A stretch of 64,000 nt of DNA from Mycobacterium sp. 852013-50091_SCH5140682 (GTDB lineage: Bacteria; Actinomycetota; Actinomycetes; Mycobacteriales; Mycobacteriaceae), in contig NZ_LZTB01000101.1 of assembly GCF_001665685.1 (NCBI RefSeq), positions 1-64,000 on the forward strand, read 5' to 3'. The translations under genes were made by a program, and so were the position numbers. The notes beneath the pieces were generated by a model that made no database searches, was not told the DNA's origin, and saw only the letters and a list, made by a program, of their open reading frames with translations. Below are positions 45,804-54,851 of this stretch, piece by piece (the first letter of the stretch is position 1; each line of letters opens with the position of its first letter).

Positions 45804-46247
45804 GATCTCTTACCTCCTGTCCAAGGCTTCGCCGCCCCTGGTTGGTGCGTTGTACGAGCCCGAACCGAACGCTACGGCGGCAACTCTGGCGTGGATTGAG
45901 TAGTTCACTACTCGAATCGGATTCGGTCGTTGCCGACGCACAGATACGCTGAATCATTGCTGCAGAAACGATTTCACTGTCGTCCGCGTGCTTCGAGTGG
46001 CCGACTACTCGTGACCGCGGCATCTGCCGTTGTCAGCGTCGGCGATATTCACGTCGGCCTTGGCGGTCGCCGTCCGCGAGACGCGCGTTGCCATACATCC
46101 AGATCTTCCACCAATTCCGGTGTGGGGATATGGAATTGGCGACGCCCGCAGAGCCTGGCAGCAGCGCCGATCGGCTGGTGATGGTGCTCCCGATGGACGA
46201 CGGCGGTGGTATGCAGATGTGACGCTGAGAAGACGGCCGAGGTTCCG
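45804..46247. other. Non-coding region upstream of the hypothetical gene
   Basis: This 444-nt region between two minus-strand genes has no convincing coding frame. It holds the promoter region of the hypothetical gene. The half-site ACTACTCG occurs twice: within the palindrome at 45898-45913 and again at 46004-46011 (facing CGAGT 5 nt away at 45994-45998). Two related sites 100 nt apart suggest binding by a dimeric regulator. Nothing else is identified. Confidence 0.4.
45898..45913. promoter_or_regulatory. Operator-like palindrome upstream of the 45803 gene
   Basis: GAGTAGT and ACTACTC are perfect 7-bp arms around TC. The site lies 95 nt upstream of the hypothetical gene start. A related half-site recurs ~100 nt further upstream. 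No consensus is recognised. Confidence 0.45.
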
Positions 46248-46934
46248 TCAGGCGTCGTCGAGCATGTCGTGGAGGAACTGGCCGTGAACCGCCGCCAGCA
46301 GTGATCCCTCCGCGGCGCGGTTGGCGATGAACAGCATTTCGTCGCCGGCCTCGAGCACGTCCTCGGGCTGCGGCAGGATGACCTGCGAACTGCGGACCAA
46401 GCTCACCAAGGCGGTGTTCGACGGGAGATCCAACTGGTCGACGCGCCGGCCGACGAGCGGGTTGGCTGCGGGCAGAGTCAGTTTGGTCAGCTCGGCCCGA
46501 CCGCCGCGCAGGCCCATCAGCCGCACCAGGTGGCCGACATCGATGGCGCCCTCGATGCCGGCTACCAGTGCGCCCGGTGTCGACACGGCAACGTCGATGC
46601 CCCAACTCGGGCCGAACAGCCACTGGTTGCTGACGTCGTTGATGCGGGCGACGACCCGCGGCACGGCGAATTCGGTTTTGGCGAGCAGTCCGATGACGAG
46701 ATTGGCCTTGTCGTCGCCCGTCGCGGCGATCACTACGTCGCAGGTCTGGATTCCGGCTTCCTCGAGCGCGCTGATCTCGCACGCGTCGGCCAGCAACCAA
46801 TCCGCGTCGGCCGCCGTCTCCGGCTCGAACTTGCGGCGCTCCCGATCGATGAGCAAGACCTTGTGGCCGTAACCGAGCAACTCTCTGGCAACGGATCGCC
46901 CGACGTTGCCCGCGCCTGCGATCGCGATTCGCAT
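46248..46934 (-). CDS. trkA: TrkA-like potassium channel/transporter regulator (RCK N and C domains)
   Basis: About 229 residues. The N-terminal Rossmann RCK domain begins IAIAGAGNVGRSVARELLGY and shows ADWLLADACEISALEEAGIQ and VVIAATGDDKANLVIGLLAK. The C-terminal TrkA_C domain ends with EDVLEAGDEMLFIANRAA. It binds NAD(H) or nucleotides and gates K+ uptake at the membrane. ATG 46934 is used; an in-frame GTG five codons earlier is possible. It is divergent from a CPA1 antiporter that has its own TrkA_C domain, so the pair probably handles K+/Na+ and pH. No Trk channel subunit gene is adjacent. Confidence 0.86.
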   Translation of the reverse strand: MRIAIAGAGNVGRSVARELLGYGHKVLLIDRERRKFEPETAADADWLLADACEISALEEAGIQTCDVVIAATGDDKANLVIGLLAKTEFAVPRVVARINDVSNQWLFGPSWGIDVAVSTPGALVAGIEGAIDVGHLVRLMGLRGGRAELTKLTLPAANPLVGRRVDQLDLPSNTALVSLVRSSQVILPQPEDVLEAGDEMLFIANRAAEGSLLAAVHGQFLHDMLDDA

Positions 46935-47014
46935 CTTCCGTTCCGCCACCCGGCTATTTTCGCCTATACACCGGGCCTCACCGCAGGCTTCGGTACTGAT
47001 TTACTTTCACGTTG

Positions 47015-48511
47015 ATGAGCTTGCAACAGTTGTACCTGGCCTTGTTGATCGGAGGCCTTGTGCTGCTCGCAAGCATCATCGGTACGCGCGTCGCGACGCG
47101 CGTGGGGTTTCCCAGTCTGCTGCTGTTCTTGTTGGTCGGCGTCGTTCTCGGTGAGGACGGCATCGGGCTGCACTTCGACAACGTCGAACTCGCACGGAAT
47201 GTCTGCACGGCCGCCCTCGCGGTGATCCTCGTCGAAGGCGGTTTGACCACGCGCTACGCCGACATCCGCAAGGTGTTGGCCCCGGCGGCGTCACTGGCGA
47301 CCGTCGGTGTGCTGATCAGCACGGTCGTCACCGCGGTCGGTGCCCACGTGCTGCTGCGCATGGATTGGCAGCTGTCCCTTCTGCTCGGGGCGATCGTCGC
47401 CTCCACCGATGCGGCCGCGGTGTTCTCGGTTCTGCGCGTGTTGCCGCTACCACGGCGTCTCGCGGGCCTGCTCGAGGCCGAATCCGGGTTCAACGACGCA
47501 CCCGCGGTCATCCTCGTGCTGATGTTCAGCGTGGTGCCCTTCGTGCTCGAACCCGAGGGTGCGCTCACCGAAATCGCCTACGAGCTGGTGGTGGGTGTCG
47601 CGCTCGGCCTGACGGTCGGACTTCTCGGGGCGATCGCGTTGCGTCGCATTGCCCTACCGGCGTCCGGGCTGTACCCGATCGCGACGTTCGGGTTGGGGCT
47701 CGTCGCGTTCGCGGCAGGCGGCAGCGCGCATGCGAGCGGGTTCATCGCGGCGTACCTGGCGGCCGTCGTGCTCGCCAATTCCGGGTTGCCGCACCGGTCG
47801 GCGACGCGGTCGTTCGCCGAGGGGCTCGGCTGGCTGGCGCAGATCGGCCTGTTCGTCCTGCTCGGGCTCTTGGTCAACCCGCATGAACTGGCCGACGACG
47901 TGATCCCGGCGGTCGTCATCGGCTTGGTGCTGCTGTTGGTCGCCCGCCCGCTGTCGGTGTTGGGAGCGCTGGTCGGCTTCCGTATTCCAGTGCGTGAGCA
48001 GTTGTTCCTGTCGTGGGCCGGGCTGCGTGGTGCGGTGCCGATCGTGCTGGCCACCTTCCCGATTGTGGTCGGCGTGACAGACAGCCACCGCCTGCTCAAC
48101 ATCGTGTTCGTGCTGGTGGTGATCTTCACCCTGGTTCAGGCCCCGAGCCTGCACTTCGTTGCCCAGCGGCTGGGGCTGGTGACCGCCGAGTCCACCCGGG
48201 AGATCCAGGTCGAAGCGGCGCCACTGGATGTTCTCGACGCGGAACTGCTCACCATGACGGTGCAGCCGTCGTCGCGTCTGCACAATGTCACGATCCTCGA
48301 ACTGCGCCTGCCGTACCCCGCGGTGATCACGCTGATCGTGCGGGACGGGCACACATTCGTCCCGTTGCCCGATACGCGCATCGAGGTCGGCGACGAGCTC
48401 CTCATCGTCACGACCAGCAAAGTGCGGCCCGCCACCGAAGCGCGGCTGCGCGCGGTCAGCCGCCGCGGCAAGCTGGCCCACTGGTTCGACGAATACGGTC
48501 TTCTGGAGTGA
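47015..48511 (+). CDS. CPA1-type Na+(K+)/H+ antiporter with TrkA_C domain
   Basis: A 498-residue protein. About twelve membrane spans form the CPA fold; key segments are LLLGAIVASTDAAAVFSVL with the conserved Asp, and ESGFNDAPAVILVLMFSV with the ND motif. A cytoplasmic TrkA_C domain occupies the last ~90 residues (VGDELLIVTTSKVRP). This is the NhaP2/potassium-proton antiporter arrangement. ATG 47015 follows a TTG codon in frame that is not needed. It is divergent from trkA with ~80 nt between, so the two may share control. Confidence 0.88.
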   Translation: MSLQQLYLALLIGGLVLLASIIGTRVATRVGFPSLLLFLLVGVVLGEDGIGLHFDNVELARNVCTAALAVILVEGGLTTRYADIRKVLAPAASLATVGVLISTVVTAVGAHVLLRMDWQLSLLLGAIVASTDAAAVFSVLRVLPLPRRLAGLLEAESGFNDAPAVILVLMFSVVPFVLEPEGALTEIAYELVVGVALGLTVGLLGAIALRRIALPASGLYPIATFGLGLVAFAAGGSAHASGFIAAYLAAVVLANSGLPHRSATRSFAEGLGWLAQIGLFVLLGLLVNPHELADDVIPAVVIGLVLLLVARPLSVLGALVGFRIPVREQLFLSWAGLRGAVPIVLATFPIVVGVTDSHRLLNIVFVLVVIFTLVQAPSLHFVAQRLGLVTAESTREIQVEAAPLDVLDAELLTMTVQPSSRLHNVTILELRLPYPAVITLIVRDGHTFVPLPDTRIEVGDELLIVTTSKVRPATEARLRAVSRRGKLAHWFDEYGLLE

Positions 48512-48513
48512 GG

Positions 48514-49197
48514 TCAGGTGCGCACGTTGATATGCCGTGCGGCCCACTGCGCGCCGAGCTGAATCAGCCCGGATTGTTGGTAGCGGACGTGCGCGTCGAA
48601 GTCCCGGCCGAGCGAACATATGGGGTCGTTGGTGTTGCACAGGTCGGCGGTTCTTGCACCGAAGTCGGGGCTCATGCGCGTCAGGGGCTGGCCGAGCCGC
48701 GCCGACGGATTGCCGAAGACGACGATCGACGCGATCCGCGGGACGACGGCCGCGGGTAACGGCGCGTTGTAACCGAGGCCGGCCACCGGTGAGGTGGCGA
48801 CGACATCGACAACGGCCGCGCCCTGCGAGTAGCCCCCGAGCACGATTTTCGTCTTCGGGCATTGCGACGCCGTGGCCTGGGCATGCTTGCTCATGTCGGT
48901 GGCCCCGGCCGCGGCCTTGAGAAAATCCCACGACGCGGGGTACTGGACGGCGTAGGTACTGACGCTCGAGCCCTTGACCATCGGACGCAGCGTGTCCACG
49001 AATGCCTGGCCGACCGCGCCGATACCCGAGGGCTCATCGGTGCCGCGCGCGAAGATCACCTCGACGTCCGAGCACTTCGGCGCGGCAGATGCGACCGCGG
49101 ACGTGGCCGCGCACCCAGAGGTGACCAGCATCGCGGCGGCGATGGCTACGTGGATGCCCGGGCTGAGGCACCGTCGAGAGGTCGTGCCGACAGGCAT
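48514..49197 (-). CDS. Secreted cutinase family serine esterase
   Basis: A 227-residue exported protein with a signal sequence (HVAIAAAMLVTSGCAATSAV, ASA at ~38). The mature chain begins CSDVEVIFARGTDEPSGIG. Nucleophile Ser124 lies in GYSQGA; the triad Asp and His lie in TADLCNTNDPICS and FDAHVRYQQSG. TSGC in the signal could be read as a weak lipobox, but a normal signal peptidase site is likelier. GAGGAG precedes ATG 49197. It converges with the antiporter 2 nt away. Confidence 0.88.
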   Translation of the reverse strand: MPVGTTSRRCLSPGIHVAIAAAMLVTSGCAATSAVASAAPKCSDVEVIFARGTDEPSGIGAVGQAFVDTLRPMVKGSSVSTYAVQYPASWDFLKAAAGATDMSKHAQATASQCPKTKIVLGGYSQGAAVVDVVATSPVAGLGYNAPLPAAVVPRIASIVVFGNPSARLGQPLTRMSPDFGARTADLCNTNDPICSLGRDFDAHVRYQQSGLIQLGAQWAARHINVRT

Positions 49198-49280
49198 GAT
49201 TCTCCTCGACGTATGCCGGATCGGCCCTGTGCAGATCCCTTCCCAATAACCACTTTTACCACTCTGTCAACAGCCCGAGG

Positions 49281-50045
49281 TCAGCGTGGCTTCTTCTCGC
49301 CGGCCTCCACCGCGACGGTGAGCCGGTTCTCGGCGGGCGCCACGGGGCACGTCGCGTAGTCGGTGAATGAGCACGGCAGGTTGGCGGCCCGGTTGAAGTC
49401 GAGGGTCACGGTTCCGTCGTCATCAGGCGCGGCGACAGCCAGGGATCGGGCGGCAGGGTAGGTGGTCACGCCGCTGGTGGCATCGGTGAACAACACCTGC
49501 AAGCCGCCGTCGCGGCCCGCGAAGGCGACGAGCTGATGGGCGGTCCCTGCCAACTCGAAGTCGAGGACACCGACGGCCGCGTGGTGGTGCTCGAGGCCTT
49601 CCACGACGGCGCCCGTCGTGACCGTGACCCGTTCCGGATACGGCGCGAACGTGCCGGTGACGCGCCACCGCTCGTCCGGCGGGTAGGCGGGGATGCCGTG
49701 GTAGCTCAGCAGATGGGGTGACTTGGGATCGTGCACCCGAAGCGCGACCGACCCGGTCCGCCGGATCACCTCGATGCGTCGGTCTCCGTCGGCGACGAGT
49801 AGCCCGGGCGCGCCTTCGGCAGGTTCGAGCCGCTCGGTGCCGTCGATCCCCTCGACGTACACCGCGGCCTCGTCAGCCCGCCAACGGCCCGGAAGGTCTG
49901 CGACGGTATCGAATTCGTCGGTGAGCCAGTACAAGCCCGTCAGGCTCACCCAGCCCAGTGGATCGCCGTAGTAACGTTCGCGCTCGCGGTGCCAGTCGTC
50001 CCACTCGGCTTCGAATGTGGTTTCGGACGTGTCGGCGGTGGTCAT
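49281..50045 (-). CDS. DUF1684 family protein
   Basis: A 254-residue protein. DUF1684 marks are DPLGWVSLTGLYWL near the start, VALRVHDPKSPHLLSYHGIP, and DFNRAANLPCSFTDYATCPV near the end with a PENRL finish. No activity is known for the family. ATG 50045 overlaps the LLM oxidoreductase stop (ATGA), so it is coupled with that flavoprotein and probably works on the same or a related substrate. Confidence 0.82.
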   Translation of the reverse strand: MTTADTSETTFEAEWDDWHRERERYYGDPLGWVSLTGLYWLTDEFDTVADLPGRWRADEAAVYVEGIDGTERLEPAEGAPGLLVADGDRRIEVIRRTGSVALRVHDPKSPHLLSYHGIPAYPPDERWRVTGTFAPYPERVTVTTGAVVEGLEHHHAAVGVLDFELAGTAHQLVAFAGRDGGLQVLFTDATSGVTTYPAARSLAVAAPDDDGTVTLDFNRAANLPCSFTDYATCPVAPAENRLTVAVEAGEKKPR

Positions 50046-51112
50046 GACGTCACCTCTTTCTGAAGGGATTGCGCGGCAAGGGGTCTGCTGGGAATGAGGG
50101 CTCGGAGGGTCGGCGCCACCTCGCTCTGGAACAACTCAAGGCTGCGCCGCTTCTGCACTGCCGATACACCGTCGGCGTCGGCGCTGAGGTGGATCACCTC
50201 GTGGCCGAGCTGTTCGTGGTAGCGGCCGACCTTGTCGAGCACCTGCTGCGGGCTGCCGACCAATGCCGAGCTGCGGGCGACGAAATCCTCGATGGTCTCG
50301 AACGCCACCGGCAGGCCGGCGCGACGAGCAAACGTCAGCCGGGTTTCGAAGATCGGCCGGTATTCGGCGATCGCCTGCTGCGTCGTCGGCGCGACCTGGA
50401 ATCCCGCTGTGCCCGCGCCGACGAGCGCATCCTCGGGGCGGTGCCCGTAGAACTCCCAGCGCTGCCGGTAGTACCGCACCAACTCGGCGTACGGCTCGAT
50501 CGGATGGGTCACGTTGGCGGAGAAGAGCGGATCACCGTGGCGGGCGGCGAGGTCCACCGAATCGCGACTTGTCGCGCTGCCGTGCCAGATTCGGATGCGC
50601 TCCTGCAGAGGGCGGGGCAGTGCCTTGGCATGGGACAGTGGCGGGCGAAACCGCCCCGACCACGTCACGTCCTCGCTGTCCCACAACAAGCGGAACAGTT
50701 CGTAGCCTTCGCGATTGCGGTCCCATTGGTCGGCGGCGGTCACGTGGAACAACTCGGCCTGGGCAGCCCCGTTGCCCTTGCCGATGATCAGCTCGAGCCT
50801 GCCGTCGGACAGGTTGTCCAGTGTCGAGTAATCCTCGAACGCCCGCACCGGGTCGAGCAGGCTCAGGGTGGTCACCGCGGTGAACAGCCCGATGCGAGAC
50901 GTACGGGCGGCAATGTTGCTCAGCACCACCGGCGGTGACGACGAGATGAACGGGTCCTCGTGGCGTTCCCCGACCGCGAACCCGTCGAACCCCAGTTCCT
51001 CGGCGAGTGCCGCGGTATCGACGACCTCGCGCAGCCGCGCGGCAGGGCTCTTCTTCTCGCCGGTGACCGGGTCGGGTTGATGCGTGATGAGCGTGAGCAG
51101 CAGGAATTTCAT
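50042..51112 (-). CDS. LLM class flavin-dependent monooxygenase (luciferase-like)
   Basis: A 356-residue TIM-barrel flavoprotein: FLLLTLITHQPDPVTGEKKS, AEELGFDGFAVGERHEDPFI, SNIAARTSRIGLFTAVTTLS and DPVRAFEDYSTLDNLSDGRL follow the bacterial luciferase-like pattern. It would use FMNH2 or F420H2 with oxygen or a small acceptor; mycobacteria have many such paralogues. ATG 51112 is used because family similarity begins at MKFLLL; an earlier in-frame GTG gives a 15-residue extension without support. The stop overlaps the DUF1684 start. Confidence 0.88.
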   Translation of the reverse strand: MKFLLLTLITHQPDPVTGEKKSPAARLREVVDTAALAEELGFDGFAVGERHEDPFISSSPPVVLSNIAARTSRIGLFTAVTTLSLLDPVRAFEDYSTLDNLSDGRLELIIGKGNGAAQAELFHVTAADQWDRNREGYELFRLLWDSEDVTWSGRFRPPLSHAKALPRPLQERIRIWHGSATSRDSVDLAARHGDPLFSANVTHPIEPYAELVRYYRQRWEFYGHRPEDALVGAGTAGFQVAPTTQQAIAEYRPIFETRLTFARRAGLPVAFETIEDFVARSSALVGSPQQVLDKVGRYHEQLGHEVIHLSADADGVSAVQKRRSLELFQSEVAPTLRALIPSRPLAAQSLQKEVTS

Positions 51113-51260
51113 CGGTACCCGGCTACGGAATGACGGGCCATACCTCGCCTCCTCCATCGTTTGCCGGCAACAGCATGGTTGCGGCGACGGTTCGACGCCA
51201 AGGTTTTCCGTCGCGCTGAGTCAGTTGCGACGATCTATACGAACCGAGGTGTTCGCGGTT

Positions 51261-54071
51261 TCATTCCAGCCGCGCGGCCAGCAGTTCGGCGAGGTGCAGT
51301 CCGCGGGTATGGGCCAGATCGTTCAGCTGCGTGCGGCACGAATATCCGTCGGCCAGCACCACCGTGCCGGGTGCCGCCTCCCGCACGGCGGGCAGCAACT
51401 GCTGCTCGGCGATGGCCACAGACACTTCGTAGTGGCCTTTCTCCACGCCGAAATTGCCTGCCAGGCCACAACATCCACCCAACTTCCGGACGGTTGCGCC
51501 GGCACGGCCCAGCAGTGCGGCGTCGGCATCCCACGTCATCACCGCGTGATGGTGGCAGTGCGGTTGCGCCACCACCGCCGCGCCGTCGAGTTGTGGTGGC
51601 CGCCAAGATCTTTCGGTGAGCAGCTCGGCGAGCGTGCGGGTGGCGGTCGCCACGGGCGTGGCTTTCTCGCCGAGCAGTTCGGCGGCGTCCGAGCGCAGCA
51701 CGGCCGTGCAGGACGGTTCGAGGCCGACGATGGGGACACCGGCGTTCGCGCTCTCGGTCAGCTCGTCGACCGTGCGACCCAAGATGCGTTTTGCGGCGTC
51801 GAGCTGCCCGGTGCTGATCCACGTCAACGCGCAGCACTGCTGGCGCCCCGTCAACCGCACCCGCAGGCCCGCGGCCTCCAGGACGGCCACGGCGGCCTGG
51901 CCGACCTCCGGGCTGAAGTAGTTGGTGAACGTGTCGACGAACAGCAGCACCGGATCACCGCTCACCGGTTGGGTGTGTGTGCGGTCGAACCAGTCGCGGA
52001 AGGTGTGGCGCGCAAACGGCGGTATGGCACGACGGTGGTCGATGCCAGCGCCGCGCAGTGCTAGCCGGTCGACACCGGGTAACTGCGCCGCGGCGTTGAC
52101 CAGACCGGGAGTCCTACTGGCCAACCGTGCCCACCTCGGCAACCAGCCGAGCGAGTAGTGCGCGGGTGGGCGCAGTCGTCGTCGGTAACTCTGGTGCAGC
52201 ACTTCGGATTTGAACATCGGCATGTCCACCCCGGTCGGGCAGTCCGAGGTGCAGCCCTTGCAGGACAAGCACAGATCGAGGGCCTCGTGCACCTCCCGCG
52301 CCCGCCAGCCGCCGGTCACGGCGGTGCCGTTGATCATCTCCTGCAGCGCCCGGGCGCGGCCCCGGGTCGAATCCTTCTCATCGCGCGTCGCGAGATACGA
52401 CGGGCACATCACCCCGCCCGAGGTCCGGTTGTCGGCACGGCACTTGCCCACCCCGGTGCAGCGGTGCACGGCCTGGCTGAAGTCTCCGCCATCGTGCCGG
52501 TAGGCGAATGCGAGGCCGCGCCGCATGGCAGGTGCCGCGGGGACCCGCAGGTCCGCGTCGAGCGGGCGAGGGTCGACGATCACCCCGGGGTTCAGCACGT
52601 TGTCCGGGTCGAAGACGTGTTTGACCGCCGCGAACGCCGCGAGAGCGGCGGGCGAGTACATCATGGCCAGCAGTTCGCTGCGGGCCCGGCCGTCGCCATG
52701 TTCCCCGGACAGTGAACCGTGGTAGCCGACGACGAGACGCGTTGCGGCCATGAGGAATTCGTGGAACCCCGCGACACCGCCGGGACGCTCGAGCGGCCAG
52801 TCGATCCGGATGTGCAGGCAGCCGTCTCCGAAATGCCCGTACGGCAGCCCGGTGACACCGAAATCGCTCATCAGGGAATCGAATTCGCGCAGATAGGAGC
52901 CCAGCTGCAGCGGCGGCACGGCGGCGTCCTCCCAGCCCGCATGGGCGGGCTTACCGGCTGGACTCCGCGACGACAGCCCCGCACCGTCGGCTCGGATGCG
53001 CCACAGCGCCGCCTTGTCTGCGGCATCGGTGACGACGCGGGCCGCCACAGCACCACACCGGGTGGAGACCTGTTCGGCCCGGCCGAGCACCTCCGCGAGA
53101 TCGTCACCGGCGATCTCGACGAACAGCCACGCGTTGCCGCGCGGCAGCGGCGGGACGGCGCCCGGTCCGCGCCGCTCGGTCACCACGTTCACGATCCGGG
53201 AGTCGATGCCCTCACAGGCCGTGGGGGAGAAGGCCAGCACGCCGGGCGCCGCGTCCCCGGCCGTGGCGATGTCGTCGTAGCCGAGCACCACGAGCACCGC
53301 GTGGACCGGATCGATCACCAGACTGACGGTGGCCTCGGTGAGAACCGCGAGGGTGCCCTCCGACCCGGCCATCATGCGGGTGACGTCGAAACCGCGTTCG
53401 GGAGCGAGATGTTCGAGCGCATACCCGGATACCTGACGCCCAAATGTCCCAAGCTCGGTGCGGATGGTGCCCAGATGTGCGGCGGTGACATCGCGCAGCG
53501 CCGCCATTGTCGGGCCCTCGCCGGTGACAGCGGTGTCCAGCCGGGCGCCGGACCCGGTATAGCCGCGGACGCGCAGCAGGTTGTCGGAGGTTCGGCCGTA
53601 GCCAAGTGCGCGCGATCCGCAGGCATTGTTGCCGATCATGCCGCCGATCGTGGCGCGCGTGAACGACGACGGGTCCGGGCCGTACCGCAGCCCGAGCGCG
53701 GCGGCGCGGCGTTGTAGGTCCGCTTGGATGACCCCGGGCTGTACCACCGCGCTGCGGGATTCGGCGTCGATGTCGAGCACCCGGTTCATGTGCCTGCTGA
53801 AGTCCAGCACCACTCCGGTGCCGATCGCATTGCCTGCGATCGAGGTTCCGCCGCCCCGCGAGGTCAGCGGAACCCCCTCGCCGCGGCAGACGGTCAACAC
53901 CGCCTCGACCTCGGCCTCGTCGTGCGGTCGCACCACGACGAGAGGAAGCACCCGGTACAGCGACGCATCCGACGTGTACAGCGCCCGCGTGGTGTTGTCG
54001 GCGGCGACATCACGCACGCCGGCATGGCCCAAAAGGGAGGCCAGGCCCGCCGCGTCGATCACGGTTCGCAC
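51261..54071 (-). CDS. FAD-binding and (Fe-S)-binding oxidoreductase (YdiJ/D-2-hydroxyacid dehydrogenase-like)
   Basis: A 936-residue fusion. The N-terminal half is a VAO/PCMH-type FAD domain (VPLTSRGGGTSIAGNAIGTG, GRTSDNLLRVRGYTGS). A FAD-oxidase C domain follows, with YGHFGDGCLHIRIDWPL and GEHGDGRARSELL. Then come a 4Fe-4S segment CLSCKGCTSDCPTGVDM and CCG-type cysteine motifs (RQQCCALTWISTGQ, LGGCCGLAGNFGVEKG). This matches YdiJ-like D-2-hydroxyglutarate/D-lactate dehydrogenases. GTG 54071 is used since domain similarity begins there; the frame stays open upstream but overlaps the divergent cutinase. Confidence 0.88.
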   Translation of the reverse strand: MRTVIDAAGLASLLGHAGVRDVAADNTTRALYTSDASLYRVLPLVVVRPHDEAEVEAVLTVCRGEGVPLTSRGGGTSIAGNAIGTGVVLDFSRHMNRVLDIDAESRSAVVQPGVIQADLQRRAAALGLRYGPDPSSFTRATIGGMIGNNACGSRALGYGRTSDNLLRVRGYTGSGARLDTAVTGEGPTMAALRDVTAAHLGTIRTELGTFGRQVSGYALEHLAPERGFDVTRMMAGSEGTLAVLTEATVSLVIDPVHAVLVVLGYDDIATAGDAAPGVLAFSPTACEGIDSRIVNVVTERRGPGAVPPLPRGNAWLFVEIAGDDLAEVLGRAEQVSTRCGAVAARVVTDAADKAALWRIRADGAGLSSRSPAGKPAHAGWEDAAVPPLQLGSYLREFDSLMSDFGVTGLPYGHFGDGCLHIRIDWPLERPGGVAGFHEFLMAATRLVVGYHGSLSGEHGDGRARSELLAMMYSPAALAAFAAVKHVFDPDNVLNPGVIVDPRPLDADLRVPAAPAMRRGLAFAYRHDGGDFSQAVHRCTGVGKCRADNRTSGGVMCPSYLATRDEKDSTRGRARALQEMINGTAVTGGWRAREVHEALDLCLSCKGCTSDCPTGVDMPMFKSEVLHQSYRRRLRPPAHYSLGWLPRWARLASRTPGLVNAAAQLPGVDRLALRGAGIDHRRAIPPFARHTFRDWFDRTHTQPVSGDPVLLFVDTFTNYFSPEVGQAAVAVLEAAGLRVRLTGRQQCCALTWISTGQLDAAKRILGRTVDELTESANAGVPIVGLEPSCTAVLRSDAAELLGEKATPVATATRTLAELLTERSWRPPQLDGAAVVAQPHCHHHAVMTWDADAALLGRAGATVRKLGGCCGLAGNFGVEKGHYEVSVAIAEQQLLPAVREAAPGTVVLADGYSCRTQLNDLAHTRGLHLAELLAARLE

Positions 54072-54107
54072 GCTACCGAACCCCGCAACCTGTGCTTTGA
54101 TCGGCGG

Positions 54108-54770
54108 ATGAGGCACCGGGGGCTGACGCAGCTGGCGATGGCGCTGGCGGGCGTGCTGATCGCGACGCCTGTGGTCGTCTCGGCCCACCCGGCAGCCGCC
54201 GATCCATGCGCCGACGTCGACGTGACGTTCGCGCGCGGCACAGGTGAACCACCGGGTATCGGTCGGGTCGGGCAGGCGTTCGTCGACGCACTGACGCCGC
54301 AACTGGGCGACCGTTCGGTGAGTACCTATGGCGTCAACTATCCGGCCGGCATCAACTTCCTCACCACAGCCGACGGCGCCAACGACGCCGCCGCGCACAT
54401 CGCATGGATGACAGAGCAGTGCCCCGGCGCGCAGCTGGTGTTGGGCGGGTTCTCCCAGGGCGCGGCGGTGGTCTCGATGCTGGCGGGCGTGCCGCCGCTG
54501 GGCAGCACCATCGGTACGTTCGGATCGGCGCCGGCGCTGCCCCAGCCGAGCTCCGACGCGATCCGCGCGGTGGCGGTGTTCGGCAATCCCGGTCAGCGTT
54601 TCGGCACTCCGCTGTCGAGCACGGGGCTGTTCGCAGGCCGGGCCATCGACCAGTGCAGCCTGGGCGACCCGATCTGTGTCCAGGGCGGCCGGGACCGTGC
54701 GGCACACAGCAATTACGAACTGCCGCCGTACAACCAGCGGGCGGCGAATTTCGTCGCAGGCCGCCTCTGA
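54108..54770 (+). CDS. Secreted cutinase family serine esterase
   Basis: A 220-residue secreted protein. The signal covers residues 1 to ~31 (LAMALAGVLIATPVVVSA, AAADP). The mature part begins CADVDVTFARGTGEPPGIG. Nucleophile Ser116 lies in GFSQGA; the Asp and His lie in AIDQCSLGDPICVQGG and AAHSNYELP. The catalytic and Cys positions match the two paralogues in this window. It starts 36 nt from the divergent FAD/FeS oxidase gene. Confidence 0.9.
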   Translation: MRHRGLTQLAMALAGVLIATPVVVSAHPAAADPCADVDVTFARGTGEPPGIGRVGQAFVDALTPQLGDRSVSTYGVNYPAGINFLTTADGANDAAAHIAWMTEQCPGAQLVLGGFSQGAAVVSMLAGVPPLGSTIGTFGSAPALPQPSSDAIRAVAVFGNPGQRFGTPLSSTGLFAGRAIDQCSLGDPICVQGGRDRAAHSNYELPPYNQRAANFVAGRL

Positions 54771-54851
54771 CGTTTCGGGGAGCTAACGATCGGGTCCTAA
54801 CTCGGACTCGGCCCTCCCAGATCACGCCCGCGCGTGGTGTCGTGGACGGTG

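Noticed and set aside
45739..46023. Minus-strand frame of ~94 codons upstream of and overlapping the 45803 gene
   Set aside because: Its translation has no recognisable domain and it overlaps the start, Shine-Dalgarno and palindromic control region of the hypothetical gene.
54072..54707. N-terminal extension of the FAD/FeS oxidase to 1148 residues
   Set aside because: The extra part is antisense to the cutinase gene and lacks domain character; similarity starts at the GTG at 54071.
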